From the NCBI GenBank assembly GCA_006503475.1, contig RSEH01000072.1, positions 1 to 64,000 of the forward strand: 64,000 bases of DNA. The letters run 5' to 3'. Positions 39,655 through 49,042 of the stretch are shown piece by piece. Origin of the DNA: Stentor roeselii (taxonomy: Eukaryota; Ciliophora; Heterotrichea; Heterotrichida; Stentoridae). The position numbers and the translations under genes were made by a program. The notes beneath the pieces were generated by a model that was not told the origin of the DNA, made no database searches, and worked only from the letters and a program-made list of their open reading frames with translations. Numbering within the stretch: the stretch's first letter is position 1; each line of letters begins with the position of its first letter.

Positions 39655-41692
39655 TTATTCTAAGTTAACTTCAATTGACTTTTCTTTAAAAGGTTTATAA
39701 ACGATGTCCAATCTGCCGTTGTTTAATTTTGCTTCAGGTTCAAGATGATTGAATGTTTTTGGGATTTTATATTGAAGAACTGATTTTCCGAATCTAAGCT
39801 TGGATTCTGTCCGATATTGAAAATCGTTTTCAATTCTAGAAGTTGTTACACTAGTAAACCCATTAAAACATTTGATCTCGATACCTTGAGATACTCCAGG
39901 AACATCTATACTAACAGTTAAATTCTTATCAGAAATCTTCATATTCATGAACTTTTTACTTGAATCAGAAGATTTACACCAATTATGATTCAAAAAATTC
40001 AAAACCTCAAAAGATTCTTTAAAATTCATTAAAACCATTCCTGAATCTCTTATCTCGACTTCTCTTCCAGTACATTTTTTCACTTTTTTGCAAAAGAAAC
40101 TCTGAAAATCATTGATAATTTTTCCAGTATTTTAAAAAATCAGGTATTTTTTAATATATTCTAAAGCGAATCTATTATATTCATATCCTTTCTGATAACT
40201 ATCATTGATAAGTGCAATATGTGTGATTACTCTCTTAAAGCAAGAATTTTTCTTGATAAAAACATGAATTTTTTTAGATATTTCTTTATTTCCAATAATC
40301 ATTTTCTGGATTTTTTCAAGTAATCTCTGAGAAATCTCTCCATAAAGCTTAAAGATTTCTTTTCTCAAAATTTCAGGTAATTGTTCCAGGTCACTTAAAT
40401 CTTTCAAGTTATGAACAATCAAAAAGTTCTTTGAAGACATTTCTGCTCTGTTGAAACTTTCCAAAATCATTTTCTGTTCAAATATATTAAATTTGTTAAC
40501 TACTAAAATAATTGTTCTGCTAAGACTTGTGGTGATGTTCGTTATTAAATTGTCTTTCAACGTCTTTTCTTTGAAGTTGAGGTCGGAAAAGCTGAGTGGT
40601 TGGAAAAGTCCTGGAGTGTCTATTGATACATAGTTGTTGTCTCCTATTTCAAAATAGTTTAATTCGATGTTTGATGTTGGGAATGTTTTGAAGTGGTTTT
40701 TTAATGAGTTTGAAAGTTTGAAGAGTAAGAAGGTTTTTCCACATTGAGAACTGCCTAGAATTCCGAAGGTTTTTTAGATTTCTAGGTCTTTTAAGAAGAT
40801 TGAGATGTTATCTGATGAGTGCCAGATTTCTTTGTCTATTAGAATCTTGAAGTGGGATGATGGGAAGTTTTGGAGAATATTTTGATTAGGTTTTGTTGGT
40901 TCTTCGAATTTAAAGTTTGTAATTTCATCAGTTTTTTCACTTTCATTTATTTTTCCAGAATCAATTTTAATAGCTTCTTCATTCTCACAATCTTTAAAGG
41001 ATTTAATGTATTGTTTATTATCTTTTATCTGTGATTTTAATTTATTTAGTTCTATAATTATAGTTTCTTCTTTATCTGTATTCAATTCTCCCTTTTTTTC
41101 CAGTTCGGTATTTAAATTTTTTAATATTTTTTTCTAAATTTTGTTTCTCGATTAAAAATTCAGCAACGATTCCACAAAACTTTTCAGTGGATTCCAGAAA
41201 TTCAGTAAAAATACTTTCCAAATAGTTAATTCTTGAATTTTTATAGTAAATTTCTTCATTATGCAAATTTAACTGGGACTGTAGCTGATTATTAATCATT
41301 TTAATTTGATCGTTCAATTGTAATAATGTCTTTTCGTGAAGCAATTTAAATTTTTCAAGAGTCTTTACATTCTCTTGAAGTTGCTTCTTTTTTTCATATT
41401 GTATTTCCTTACTTTTTATAAATATTTCTTGCCCTGAGACTATCGTGCTTGAAGATATGCTAGCAGAACTTGTATTCACTAATGATGCCTTGTATTGCAC
41501 CTTTTTTCTCAAGGGTAAGTCCTTGATACATTGAATATCAGTTCCGCAGTTAAAGCAAGTGATTATATTATCATTTCGGTCTATTAGAATTAGATGATTA
41601 TCGCAGACTATATGATAACGAGAATAATTCACGTAATGTGATACTTTCGACTTGCATCCCTCAATCAGGCAATATTTTTTGCAGCTTTTCAT
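39655..41692 (-). pseudogene. Disabled copy 3 of the GTPase - alpha-crystallin family, with Cys/His head
   Basis: Full-length relative of the copy at 42049-44067, plus an N-terminal module with Cys4, Cys8, Cys13, His32 and a CFNC pair that resembles a zinc-binding B-box. A coiled coil follows, then P-loop GSSQCGKT, DTPG, HNLK and an intact crystallin domain (SIDVPG, YKIPKTFNHLEPEAKL, NNGRLDIVY). It is interrupted by a frame change in an A/T run near 41105, a TAA at 40774-40776 (a Ser in copy 4) and a TAA at 40132-40134 (a Glu in copy 4). No 15-16-nt intron removes any of these. Because the rest of the sequence is well preserved, inactivation looks recent; an assembly error at three places is less likely. 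ATG in TATAAATG. Confidence 0.75.
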
Positions 41693-42048
41693 TTATACCT
41701 GATATTTAACTCAACAAAAATGAAAGCAGATATAAGATAATTAACCATGACTCTAATACTCATTAGTTTTTCTAAAGTTTTATCTTCTGGGAAGTAATAA
41801 AAATAATCTTATTTCAAGATCACACAGAACATTAACAATTCCTCAAGATCTTCCTAATACCTTTATTAAAAGACACAACAATCAATTCTCCTATAGATAA
41901 AAAATTCTTAAAAATAACATCTCAAATCGAAATAATAAAATTATTCCTAAAATCGATTATTTTAACACTATGTTTCTTACCCATTTTCAATAAAACTCCT
42001 TACATTCAATCCATAAAATTTACTCTCAACTAAAATTCCTAAATTCTA
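41693..42048. other. Intergenic gap within the GTPase cluster
   Basis: 356 bp of AT-rich sequence between copies 3 and 4; nothing recognised. It should contain the copy-3 promoter. Confidence 0.6.
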
Positions 42049-44067
42049 CTAAAACTCAATAATTCTAACTTTTTCTAATTTTTCTTTGAAAGTTTCATAA
42101 ACAATTTCTAGCCTTCCATTCTTAAGTTCAGCTTTAGGTTCCAAATGATTGAATTCCTTCGGTATTTTAAATTCAAGAGTAGATTCCCCAAACCTAATCT
42201 TCGAGTCGCTTTTTAATTGAAATCCATCATCAGGTCTTAAAGTAGTAAGTCTCGTAAGACCATTTAAGCAGATGATGTTAATATCATCAGATACTCCAGG
42301 TAAATCGAAAGAAAGAAATAATTTTCCATCACTGATCTTCATATCAACGAACTTTTTAATCATATCAGAAGACCTCTTCCAATTTCTATTCATAAAACTC
42401 AAAAAATCAAAATACTTTCTGAAATTCATAAAAATCTTTTCATCTCCAAACTCAATATCTTCCCCAGTGCATTTTTTCACTTTTTTGCAAAGAAAACTTT
42501 TAAAATCATTGATCGGTTTTCCAGTATTTTCATAAACCAGGTATTTTTTAATGAATTCAAAAACAAAAGAATTATATTCTTTTCCTTGTTGATAATTATC
42601 ATTAATAAGAGCGACATGAGTAAGTCCTTTCTTAAAGTAAGGATTTTTTTTAAAAAAAAAAGAGATTTTTTTAGAGAGTTCTTGATTTTTAACCATCATT
42701 TTCTGCATTTTTTCAAGTGACCTCTGAGAAATATTCTCTTCATAAAGCCCTTGAATCTCTTTTTTCCAGATTCCCGGCAACTCCTCAGGTTCAAACAAAT
42801 CTTTAAAATTATGAACAATCAAAAAATTCTTTGTTGATTTTGCAGTTCTACTTAAGCAGTCTAAAATCATTTTCTGCTCAAATAACCCGAAATTATTAAC
42901 GACTAAAATAATTGTTCTGCTTAGACTTGAAACAAGATTTATCATCAGCTGGTCTTTTAATGTTTTTTCTTTGAATTTCAGATCAGAAAAGGAAACTGGC
43001 TGGAAAAGACCTGCGGAGTCTATTGATAAAAAGTTATTGTTGTTTAGTTCGAAGTGGTCGAATTGAAGACCTTTTGTTGGGCAGGTCTTTCCTAACTTTT
43101 GGATTGAGTTTGAAAGTTTGGAGAGTAGGAAAGTTTTTCCGCATTGAGAACTGCCGAGAATTCCGAAGGTTTTAGAGATTTCTATGTCTTTTAGGAAAGT
43201 TGATATCGTGTCTGAAAAATTCCAGGTAGTGTTGGTGAAGGTTATTTCGAAATGAGAGGAGTTATTGTTTTCGTATATTGTGAGGTAATCTTTGTAGTCG
43301 ATTTTTAGTTTTTCTAGTTTCCATGGAGAGGTTTGAAGGAGGTTTTCACTTTCTTTGATTTTTTCAAGCATGTTATCATGTCGTTCAAATTTCTGATTTT
43401 TCGTTGATAATTCGAGAAATTCAGATTGAAGACTTTGAATTTCACTCAAAAGATCATCCTCATGAACTGTTTTGCATCCTAATAGATTTTTGAGATTTTC
43501 TTTAAAGGATTCATATTTTTTGTTAATTTCTTCTGCCGCTTTTAAATACTCACTTATTTTAATTTGTTCTTGTTCATTCTCGTTTCGAAGGTCAATGCAA
43601 TGGTTTTCTAATGATTGGTTTTTTTCTTTGATCTTTTGATTTTCCTTGAATACTTTATTGAACTGATCATTTAGATTTTTTTTAATCTTTTCAAAATTAT
43701 GTTCTTCATCATTCATCATACTTATTTGATTTTTTAATGCTAGTTTTTCATTTTCTAATTTTTGTTTTTCTTCATTAAGTTTTTCTATATTTGATTCAAG
43801 TGCTCTTTTATCCTCTTCAAGTTTTTTTATATTATCTAAGTGAGACAATATCATTCCTTCATACTTAAATTTATTTTCTTTTGAAAGTTTTTCAAAATTT
43901 TCCTTAAGATTTGATATCTCTGAATTTAAATTCTTAATAATTTCATCTCGTTTTCTAAGTTCGATTTCTGATTGATCTACTTTTGTTTCCTGCAATACTT
44001 GTATTTCCAGAGAACTTGAATATGAATCTTCACTCACTTTAGACTCAACAGATATATTGGACTCCAT
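42049..44067 (-). CDS. Coiled coil - P-loop GTPase - alpha-crystallin fusion protein, copy 4
   Basis: A 672-aa protein, the longest copy. Residues about 30-250 are coiled coil. The P-loop is GSSQCGKT (305-312); G3 is DSAG rather than DTPG (about 350), which loses a Pro and could affect GTP hydrolysis; HNFK stands at the G4 position. The crystallin domain near 575-660 has LSFDLPG, FKIPKEFNHLEPKAEL and KNGRLEIVYE. It is closest to the disabled copy 3 (both have SSQCGKTFLL). TATAAATGG at the start. All four copies are on the minus strand, consistent with tandem duplication. Confidence 0.8.
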   Translation of the reverse strand: MESNISVESKVSEDSYSSSLEIQVLQETKVDQSEIELRKRDEIIKNLNSEISNLKENFEKLSKENKFKYEGMILSHLDNIKKLEEDKRALESNIEKLNEEKQKLENEKLALKNQISMMNDEEHNFEKIKKNLNDQFNKVFKENQKIKEKNQSLENHCIDLRNENEQEQIKISEYLKAAEEINKKYESFKENLKNLLGCKTVHEDDLLSEIQSLQSEFLELSTKNQKFERHDNMLEKIKESENLLQTSPWKLEKLKIDYKDYLTIYENNNSSHFEITFTNTTWNFSDTISTFLKDIEISKTFGILGSSQCGKTFLLSKLSNSIQKLGKTCPTKGLQFDHFELNNNNFLSIDSAGLFQPVSFSDLKFKEKTLKDQLMINLVSSLSRTIILVVNNFGLFEQKMILDCLSRTAKSTKNFLIVHNFKDLFEPEELPGIWKKEIQGLYEENISQRSLEKMQKMMVKNQELSKKISFFFKKNPYFKKGLTHVALINDNYQQGKEYNSFVFEFIKKYLVYENTGKPINDFKSFLCKKVKKCTGEDIEFGDEKIFMNFRKYFDFLSFMNRNWKRSSDMIKKFVDMKISDGKLFLSFDLPGVSDDINIICLNGLTRLTTLRPDDGFQLKSDSKIRFGESTLEFKIPKEFNHLEPKAELKNGRLEIVYETFKEKLEKVRIIEF

Positions 44068-45115
44068 TTATATAAGAATCTTAAGTTGTAGACACTTATA
44101 TCTCATGTAGACAAATGAAAAATTATACAAATTATTATATTTATAATGTTTCTTGGAATTTATATGAGACTTTATTGAAAGATTAACGTTTTTAAGTTTA
44201 ATGAAAGCCTTTACTAGGAATACTAAAATTTTTGATTAATAGATGCTTAGAAGTTTAATATAATCGCATTTATATACTATTCAAAGGGTTTTTTGTTTGA
44301 GTATTAGTTTGAGTTTTTTATTTTACTCGATATCTAAAGATCTTAATGGTTCCTGAATAAATTTATTTATTTCAAGATATAATTCTAATAAAATCAGAAA
44401 ATCTTGAAGTAGACCAAGGGTGTTATTTGAAAATTGATAAATATATGCAGGTAAAGGTTTTATTGATTCGCTACAAATGGTGTTTATAATAAAAATTAAA
44501 TAATCTATAACAATTTCAAATCTCATTATATAATTCTAGATTCATTAAGTTTATCGATGATTAATTCTAATAAATTTAGTTCGGGTTACTTAATTTTGAA
44601 ACTGGTCATTCTTGGTAGTATAAGGAATTCTCATATCAAAGGTCAATTTAATTAAGTTTAATCTTATGCTGAATTTAAATATTCTCTCATATTGGAGATT
44701 AAACCCTTTTTATTGATTCATTCTGATTGAGGAAGTAATATTAGATCAATTAAAAAAAGAGTCTTTTGAAAGATTATGAGTTCTGATTCTTGATCTATGA
44801 TTTTCCTCACTGATACATCAAACCCGAAAACTACAAAAACCAACAAAAAATCCTAACCCAACTCCTAACCCCATAAAATCACATAAAAAATCCCAACCAC
44901 TTAAAAATCCATAAAAATCCTCAATCCCCACCAAGGCCAAAATTTGTAACTTTTTCCTAAAATCATCTAACCCTCAATAATTTCTACTTCAATCCAAATT
45001 TTAAAATCTTCTCCAATGCAAACCCATTCCATCCAAACTCCATCCTCAACGAATTCCGATGATCTACTCAAATCAAACCCCCTGATAACCCTTTAAATAA
45101 AGACATCTTATAAAA
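44068..45115. other. Divergent intergenic region
   Basis: About 1 kb between divergent genes. It holds a possible small ORF at 44323-44526 (separate entry). From 44820 to 45060 the plus strand is A/C-rich with CCTAACCC-like words upstream of the BPI-like gene. Confidence 0.5.
44323..44526 (-). CDS. Possible small protein, 67 aa
   Basis: ORF starting MRFEIVIDYLIF and ending at TAA. It is hydrophobic at the N-terminus (possible signal or membrane segment). The start lies in TATATAATG, similar to the TATAATG at 55066. Evidence is only length, start context and coding-like composition; no family recognised. Confidence 0.3.
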   Translation of the reverse strand: MRFEIVIDYLIFIINTICSESIKPLPAYIYQFSNNTLGLLQDFLILLELYLEINKFIQEPLRSLDIE

Positions 45116-46564
45116 ATGAGGTTGTTGAGTTTTATTTTTCTTATCATCCCATCTCTTGCAGAGTCTTACCCGGGCATCCGAACAAGCATAAGTCTTCAGT
45201 CGCTGACATCCTACATGCAAAGAGAGCTTCCTGCGTTAATCGATGAAGCAGAAACCGAGCAAATCCCTGAAATGACATTTTGGGTGAAGCCATTATTCAT
45301 CCCGATAAAACTAGTCCTGAACAACTTCAACCTTCACTACCTGAATGTCGATGTTTCCCAGTCATTCATTTCAGTCAACAATGAGACAAATGAGATGTTT
45401 TTGACACTTCCAAACGTTGATGTGTTCATATCAGGGATTTACAATTATTACATTCCTTTTAGAATTAGTGGCGATTTCAACCTGACATTGACCGATAGCG
45501 TCCTGACAATTCCTATCAAGACTTCCTTGTCTAAATCCGGTGAACTTGACATTGAAATAAGCAGTCTTGAAGGCAACACCTCAAGTCTTACAATTGACGT
45601 GACTCCTCAAGGATTTGTTTCTAAAACTTTTATAATCCTTACCAAGCTTTGGCCTTTGAGTTCAATTTCAAATCGAATGCTTTCAAATCAGTTCAAAAGT
45701 ATTTCAAAGCGATTGAACCCGATAGTAGACAATTACCTAAACTCTTATAAATACTCAAGTCAAGTTGGGAATCTTTCTATTTCTGGAGATTATCATTTCC
45801 TTAGCTATGACTTAAGTCCACTGTTCATCGAATCTTCAATAAACGGAAGCTTTTTCTTGAACCGTCATCTTTCTGAAGTCTCTCCAGTGGTTGCGCCGAC
45901 TTACCTTCCAGATTTCAAGTCGTCCTCATCAGCGAAGGTTCAGTTCACTGAGTACTTCTTGGACTCTTTAATGTGGGCTCTTTACGCTTCAGATACTTTA
46001 AGTATTTACATCAGGTCTCAAAATGTACCACGTTCATTTTTATATACTTTTACGACGACTGGTCTTGCGAAACTTGCCCCAGGTTTAGACACTGTTTATG
46101 GAAAAAATGTACCTGTTGATATGGAATGTTATGTTTATAAAGTACCGAATGTTGATATTCAAACAGATGTTTCTATTACCGCTGGAGTCACTTGTAACTT
46201 TTTAGTACAGATCTCACCAAGTGTTGTCCAAAATGCTTTTACTGTGATTTCTACTTTTCAGACGAAGTTGAAAGCGTCTTTGGTCTCTGAAGATGAAAGG
46301 ATTTTGATTATTGGAAGTATTGACAGAGAAAATTCTAAATTTGTTGACTTTTCAATCATTAACAGTCGTATTGGAAATTTCAGTCCTACCAAGTTAAATA
46401 CAGCTTTTAACTGGTATGTTTATTACTTGGTGAACAACATGAACAAGGTGCTTGAAGATGAAGGTATTCTTGTCCCCTTGCCCAAGGGTGTCCTCTTTAA
46501 AAACCCAAGTTTCAGTATCTACCAAGGAGCGATTGAAGTGGGCTTCGAGCCTTTGTTTACTTAG
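45116..46564 (+). CDS. BPI/LBP-family lipid-binding protein, secreted
   Basis: A 482-aa protein. Residues 1-16 (MRLLSFIFLIIPSLAES) form a signal peptide. The mature start YPGIRTSISLQSLTSYMQRELPALI matches the first helix and strand of the bactericidal permeability-increasing/LPS-binding fold, and two ~220-residue beta-rich halves follow, with a repeat of the pattern at the C-half. Many N-glycosylation sequons fit an extracellular or vacuolar location. In other eukaryotes such proteins bind lipids or bacterial lipopolysaccharide; in a bacteria-feeding ciliate a defensive or lipid-transfer role is an inference. ATG in TATAAAAATG. Confidence 0.78.
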   Translation: MRLLSFIFLIIPSLAESYPGIRTSISLQSLTSYMQRELPALIDEAETEQIPEMTFWVKPLFIPIKLVLNNFNLHYLNVDVSQSFISVNNETNEMFLTLPNVDVFISGIYNYYIPFRISGDFNLTLTDSVLTIPIKTSLSKSGELDIEISSLEGNTSSLTIDVTPQGFVSKTFIILTKLWPLSSISNRMLSNQFKSISKRLNPIVDNYLNSYKYSSQVGNLSISGDYHFLSYDLSPLFIESSINGSFFLNRHLSEVSPVVAPTYLPDFKSSSSAKVQFTEYFLDSLMWALYASDTLSIYIRSQNVPRSFLYTFTTTGLAKLAPGLDTVYGKNVPVDMECYVYKVPNVDIQTDVSITAGVTCNFLVQISPSVVQNAFTVISTFQTKLKASLVSEDERILIIGSIDRENSKFVDFSIINSRIGNFSPTKLNTAFNWYVYYLVNNMNKVLEDEGILVPLPKGVLFKNPSFSIYQGAIEVGFEPLFT

Positions 46565-46689
46565 GTTAATTTAGATTAGTGAATAATGAATCATATTCGT
46601 TAGATAAAACCTTTCTTTATTCTAATCGTTGATTTTAATAAAAATCTTTCACTTCAGATATTTCTACAAATCTTTCCTATTAATCAATA

Positions 46690-46896
46690 TTAGTTAGACT
46701 CAAACGAAGTCTCTGAGAATGTCCTCAGTCGATTCGTGATTGGATTAAACACAAACTTCAAGTCCTCCGTCAAAGTTTTCGGTGAAACAAACTTTATCTG
46801 AGCAGAGGCTTCGTCTATCATTGAATTGCTCCTGTCTTTCGGTGTCAGACTCGAGTTGACATCTTTGATGAGTTTAAGGGAGCAAAACAAGGACAT
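46690..46896 (-). CDS. Possible small protein, 68 aa
   Basis: ORF starting MSLFCSLKLIKDV and ending at TAA, placed 31 bp downstream of the acyl-CoA oxidase stop on the same strand. Composition is protein-like and not hydrophobic. ATAAATAAGATG precedes it. It fills the only gap large enough between two real genes. No domain recognised. Confidence 0.45.
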   Translation of the reverse strand: MSLFCSLKLIKDVNSSLTPKDRSNSMIDEASAQIKFVSPKTLTEDLKFVFNPITNRLRTFSETSFESN

Positions 46897-46927
46897 CTTA
46901 TTTATCCATTCATTCTTAATTATCTAC

Positions 46928-48133
46928 TCAAAGTTTAAAACTACTCTTAAAAGCAGGAATTCCAGTAATAGCCCTTCCAGCAGCGAGTACATTAATCTCA
47001 TAAGTCCCTTCATAAGAGTAAATCGCTTCCATGTCAAGCATGGCCTTCATGACGTAATTTTCAATTAAAATTCCATTTCCTCCAAGGACTTCTCTTGCAA
47101 GTTTCGTTACTTCTCTTCCGATCATCGTCACTTGTGACTTAACTGCTGCACTTTGAGAGACTTCGCATTTTTCAAGTGTCATTATTCTCCATCCTTGAAG
47201 GAAACTTGCATTGAAATAACCTAACATTCGGACTAGTTTCTCTTGAATTAACTGGAAACTTGATATTGGGACTTGGAATTGAATACGATTTTTAGCGTAT
47301 TTTATGGAAGTCTCGTAAACACCACCCATCATTCCGATTGAGACCCAAGGGACGAACATTCGGGAAGAGTTTAACACCCTGTTAACACCTTCTGTGAAAC
47401 CGTCTGGACCTAAAAGTTTGTTTTCGTCTGATACGAAGACGTCTTTGAAGTAAATGTCGCAGTTTTGAATTGGTCTTAAAGCTAACTTTCGCTTTATCAC
47501 TGTTGTTGTTATACCTGAGGAATGGGAGTCTACTATGAAACCTTTCACTTTTCGGGTTGATGTGTCACGAGCGAAGACTATCATTATGTCTGAATGGGAC
47601 GCGTTACCGATCCATCTTTTGCTACCGTTTAATAAGTATCCACCTTTAACCGGTGTAGCAGTTGAAACCAATCCAGAAGCATCAGACCCATGACTAGGTT
47701 CGGTAAGCGCGAAGCATCCGATTTTCTCAAAATTCGCTAAAGGTCTAAGAAACTTATTTTTCTGCTGATCATTTCCCAGTAATTCAATGCACCTCATAGC
47801 AAGACAAACCTGAACAACATAAAACGTGGCGAGTCCAGCATCAACTCTGGAAAGTTCATACAAAATGAGTGCTTTTTCCAAGTTTGAAATAGTTCTGACT
47901 CCAAATCCCAGTTGATCAGTTCCTACCAAGTCGAGTTTCCTCAATTCAGGGACAAGACTAAAGGGAAACTCGGCGCGCTCGACGAAATCACTGATGACTG
48001 GCTGGACTATTCTTTTAAGGTTTCGCCTTAGCTGGGCCCTGGCTGTCTGCAGTGAGGGAGGAATGAGTTCTTGAAGGGTGAGAAACTGCATCGGGTCGTC
48101 TAACAGTTCTTGATCTGCTCTGGATGAATCCAT
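46928..48133 (-). CDS. ACX4: Acyl-CoA oxidase/dehydrogenase of the ACX4 type
   Basis: A 401-aa acyl-CoA dehydrogenase-fold flavoprotein. Recognised parts: ALTEPSHGSDASG (FAD/substrate loop), GSKRWIGNASHSDI, LRPIQNCDIYFKDVFV, REVLGGNGILIENYV and IYSYEGTYEINVLAAGRAITGI, where Glu in YEGT is the catalytic base of the glutaryl-CoA dehydrogenase/ACX4 group. The ending ITGIPAFKSSFKL resembles peroxisomal ACX4 tails, but the last three residues (FKL) are only PTS1-like. The stop is TGA; three codons later an in-frame TAA follows (giving WVDN if read through). Peroxisomal short-chain beta-oxidation is the likely role. ATG in TATAAATGG. Confidence 0.87.
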   Translation of the reverse strand: MDSSRADQELLDDPMQFLTLQELIPPSLQTARAQLRRNLKRIVQPVISDFVERAEFPFSLVPELRKLDLVGTDQLGFGVRTISNLEKALILYELSRVDAGLATFYVVQVCLAMRCIELLGNDQQKNKFLRPLANFEKIGCFALTEPSHGSDASGLVSTATPVKGGYLLNGSKRWIGNASHSDIMIVFARDTSTRKVKGFIVDSHSSGITTTVIKRKLALRPIQNCDIYFKDVFVSDENKLLGPDGFTEGVNRVLNSSRMFVPWVSIGMMGGVYETSIKYAKNRIQFQVPISSFQLIQEKLVRMLGYFNASFLQGWRIMTLEKCEVSQSAAVKSQVTMIGREVTKLAREVLGGNGILIENYVMKAMLDMEAIYSYEGTYEINVLAAGRAITGIPAFKSSFKL

Positions 48134-48391
48134 TTATATTCTTGATTTTAAATAATGGTCTTTCGTCAGTATTTTTATGACTTGTATTTGAAGTTCTTTG
48201 GAGTTTTTTAAGGCCTGCTTGGGTCAAGGCCTTGAAATTGTTGATTTTGTTAGAGTCTTTAAATAAGTGAAAATTTTTGAGTTTTTCTTGAAAGAGTATC
48301 AGTAAAGATTAGGTGAATCAATGGAATTTTGATTAAATCTGGTATGGAAATTGAAAGTCTTAAGATAACACCCTAACAAATCCCAATAATC

Positions 48392-49024
48392 ATGTCAGAC
48401 ATCGACTACTCCAACGAAAAGCGACTTTCTCCAACAGAAGAGCTGAAAGAGCTTCAAAGTAAAGAAAGTCGATGCAACTTATCAATTCTATTAAAAGAAA
48501 AGGAAATCCTAAAGCTCAAGTCCCAGTTGCAAGAAATCGAATCAAAAATCAATCAAAATAAAAAGTCTTATTCGACCTCGAACACAAAAACCTGCTGGCT
48601 TCATCCTTTCATTATAGAAGAATTCGAGTTGTATAAAAAAGACCTGCTTGATACACATCAGAAGATTTGCAGTCTCACTCAAGAAAACTTCTTCAAACGT
48701 AACAGTGAGGCTCCTGCAACAACAACTCTTTTGAAACACGCCGTCGATTTTATGGACCGTACAAGTCGAGATGTTCAAGGAGAGTTAACTCAAGAAAAGA
48801 TCGACTATCATCGACAGACTTTTGAAAGAAAACTTAAAAATATCGCAGATTTGGAACAGAAGTTGAAGGAAAATCGATCTTATATTAGACACCTTGAAAC
48901 TGATATCTCGGAAACTGAAGACTTGATCATGCTTCTTTCAGCGAAAATCAATGAAAATGAAGCACAGTGTGATGAAATTCGAAAGGAAAACTCGAAAATT
49001 GCCCCCAAGGGGAAAAAAAACTAG
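48392..49024 (+). CDS. Coiled-coil protein, possibly WTAP/FIP37-like
   Basis: A 210-aa protein with coiled coils at ~12-58, 75-110 and 130-205. The order (short N-terminal coil, central IIEEFELYKKDLL..., then a Lys-rich long coil ending LETDISETEDLIMLLSAKI) resembles WTAP/FIP37, the scaffold of the m6A RNA methyltransferase complex, particularly its C-terminal LEEDVERSNE-like segment. The match is by eye and weak. An AACACCCTAAC box sits 26 bp upstream of the ATG. The gene ends 18 bp before the next same-strand gene. Confidence 0.6.
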   Translation: MSDIDYSNEKRLSPTEELKELQSKESRCNLSILLKEKEILKLKSQLQEIESKINQNKKSYSTSNTKTCWLHPFIIEEFELYKKDLLDTHQKICSLTQENFFKRNSEAPATTTLLKHAVDFMDRTSRDVQGELTQEKIDYHRQTFERKLKNIADLEQKLKENRSYIRHLETDISETEDLIMLLSAKINENEAQCDEIRKENSKIAPKGKKN

Positions 49025-49042
49025 ATTAGTAGATATAATTCA

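Noticed and set aside
41060-41120. Two overlapping genes at the junction of the copy-3 frames.
   Set aside because: Copy 4 is continuous over the equivalent coiled-coil region, so a frame change in one gene is the simpler reading.
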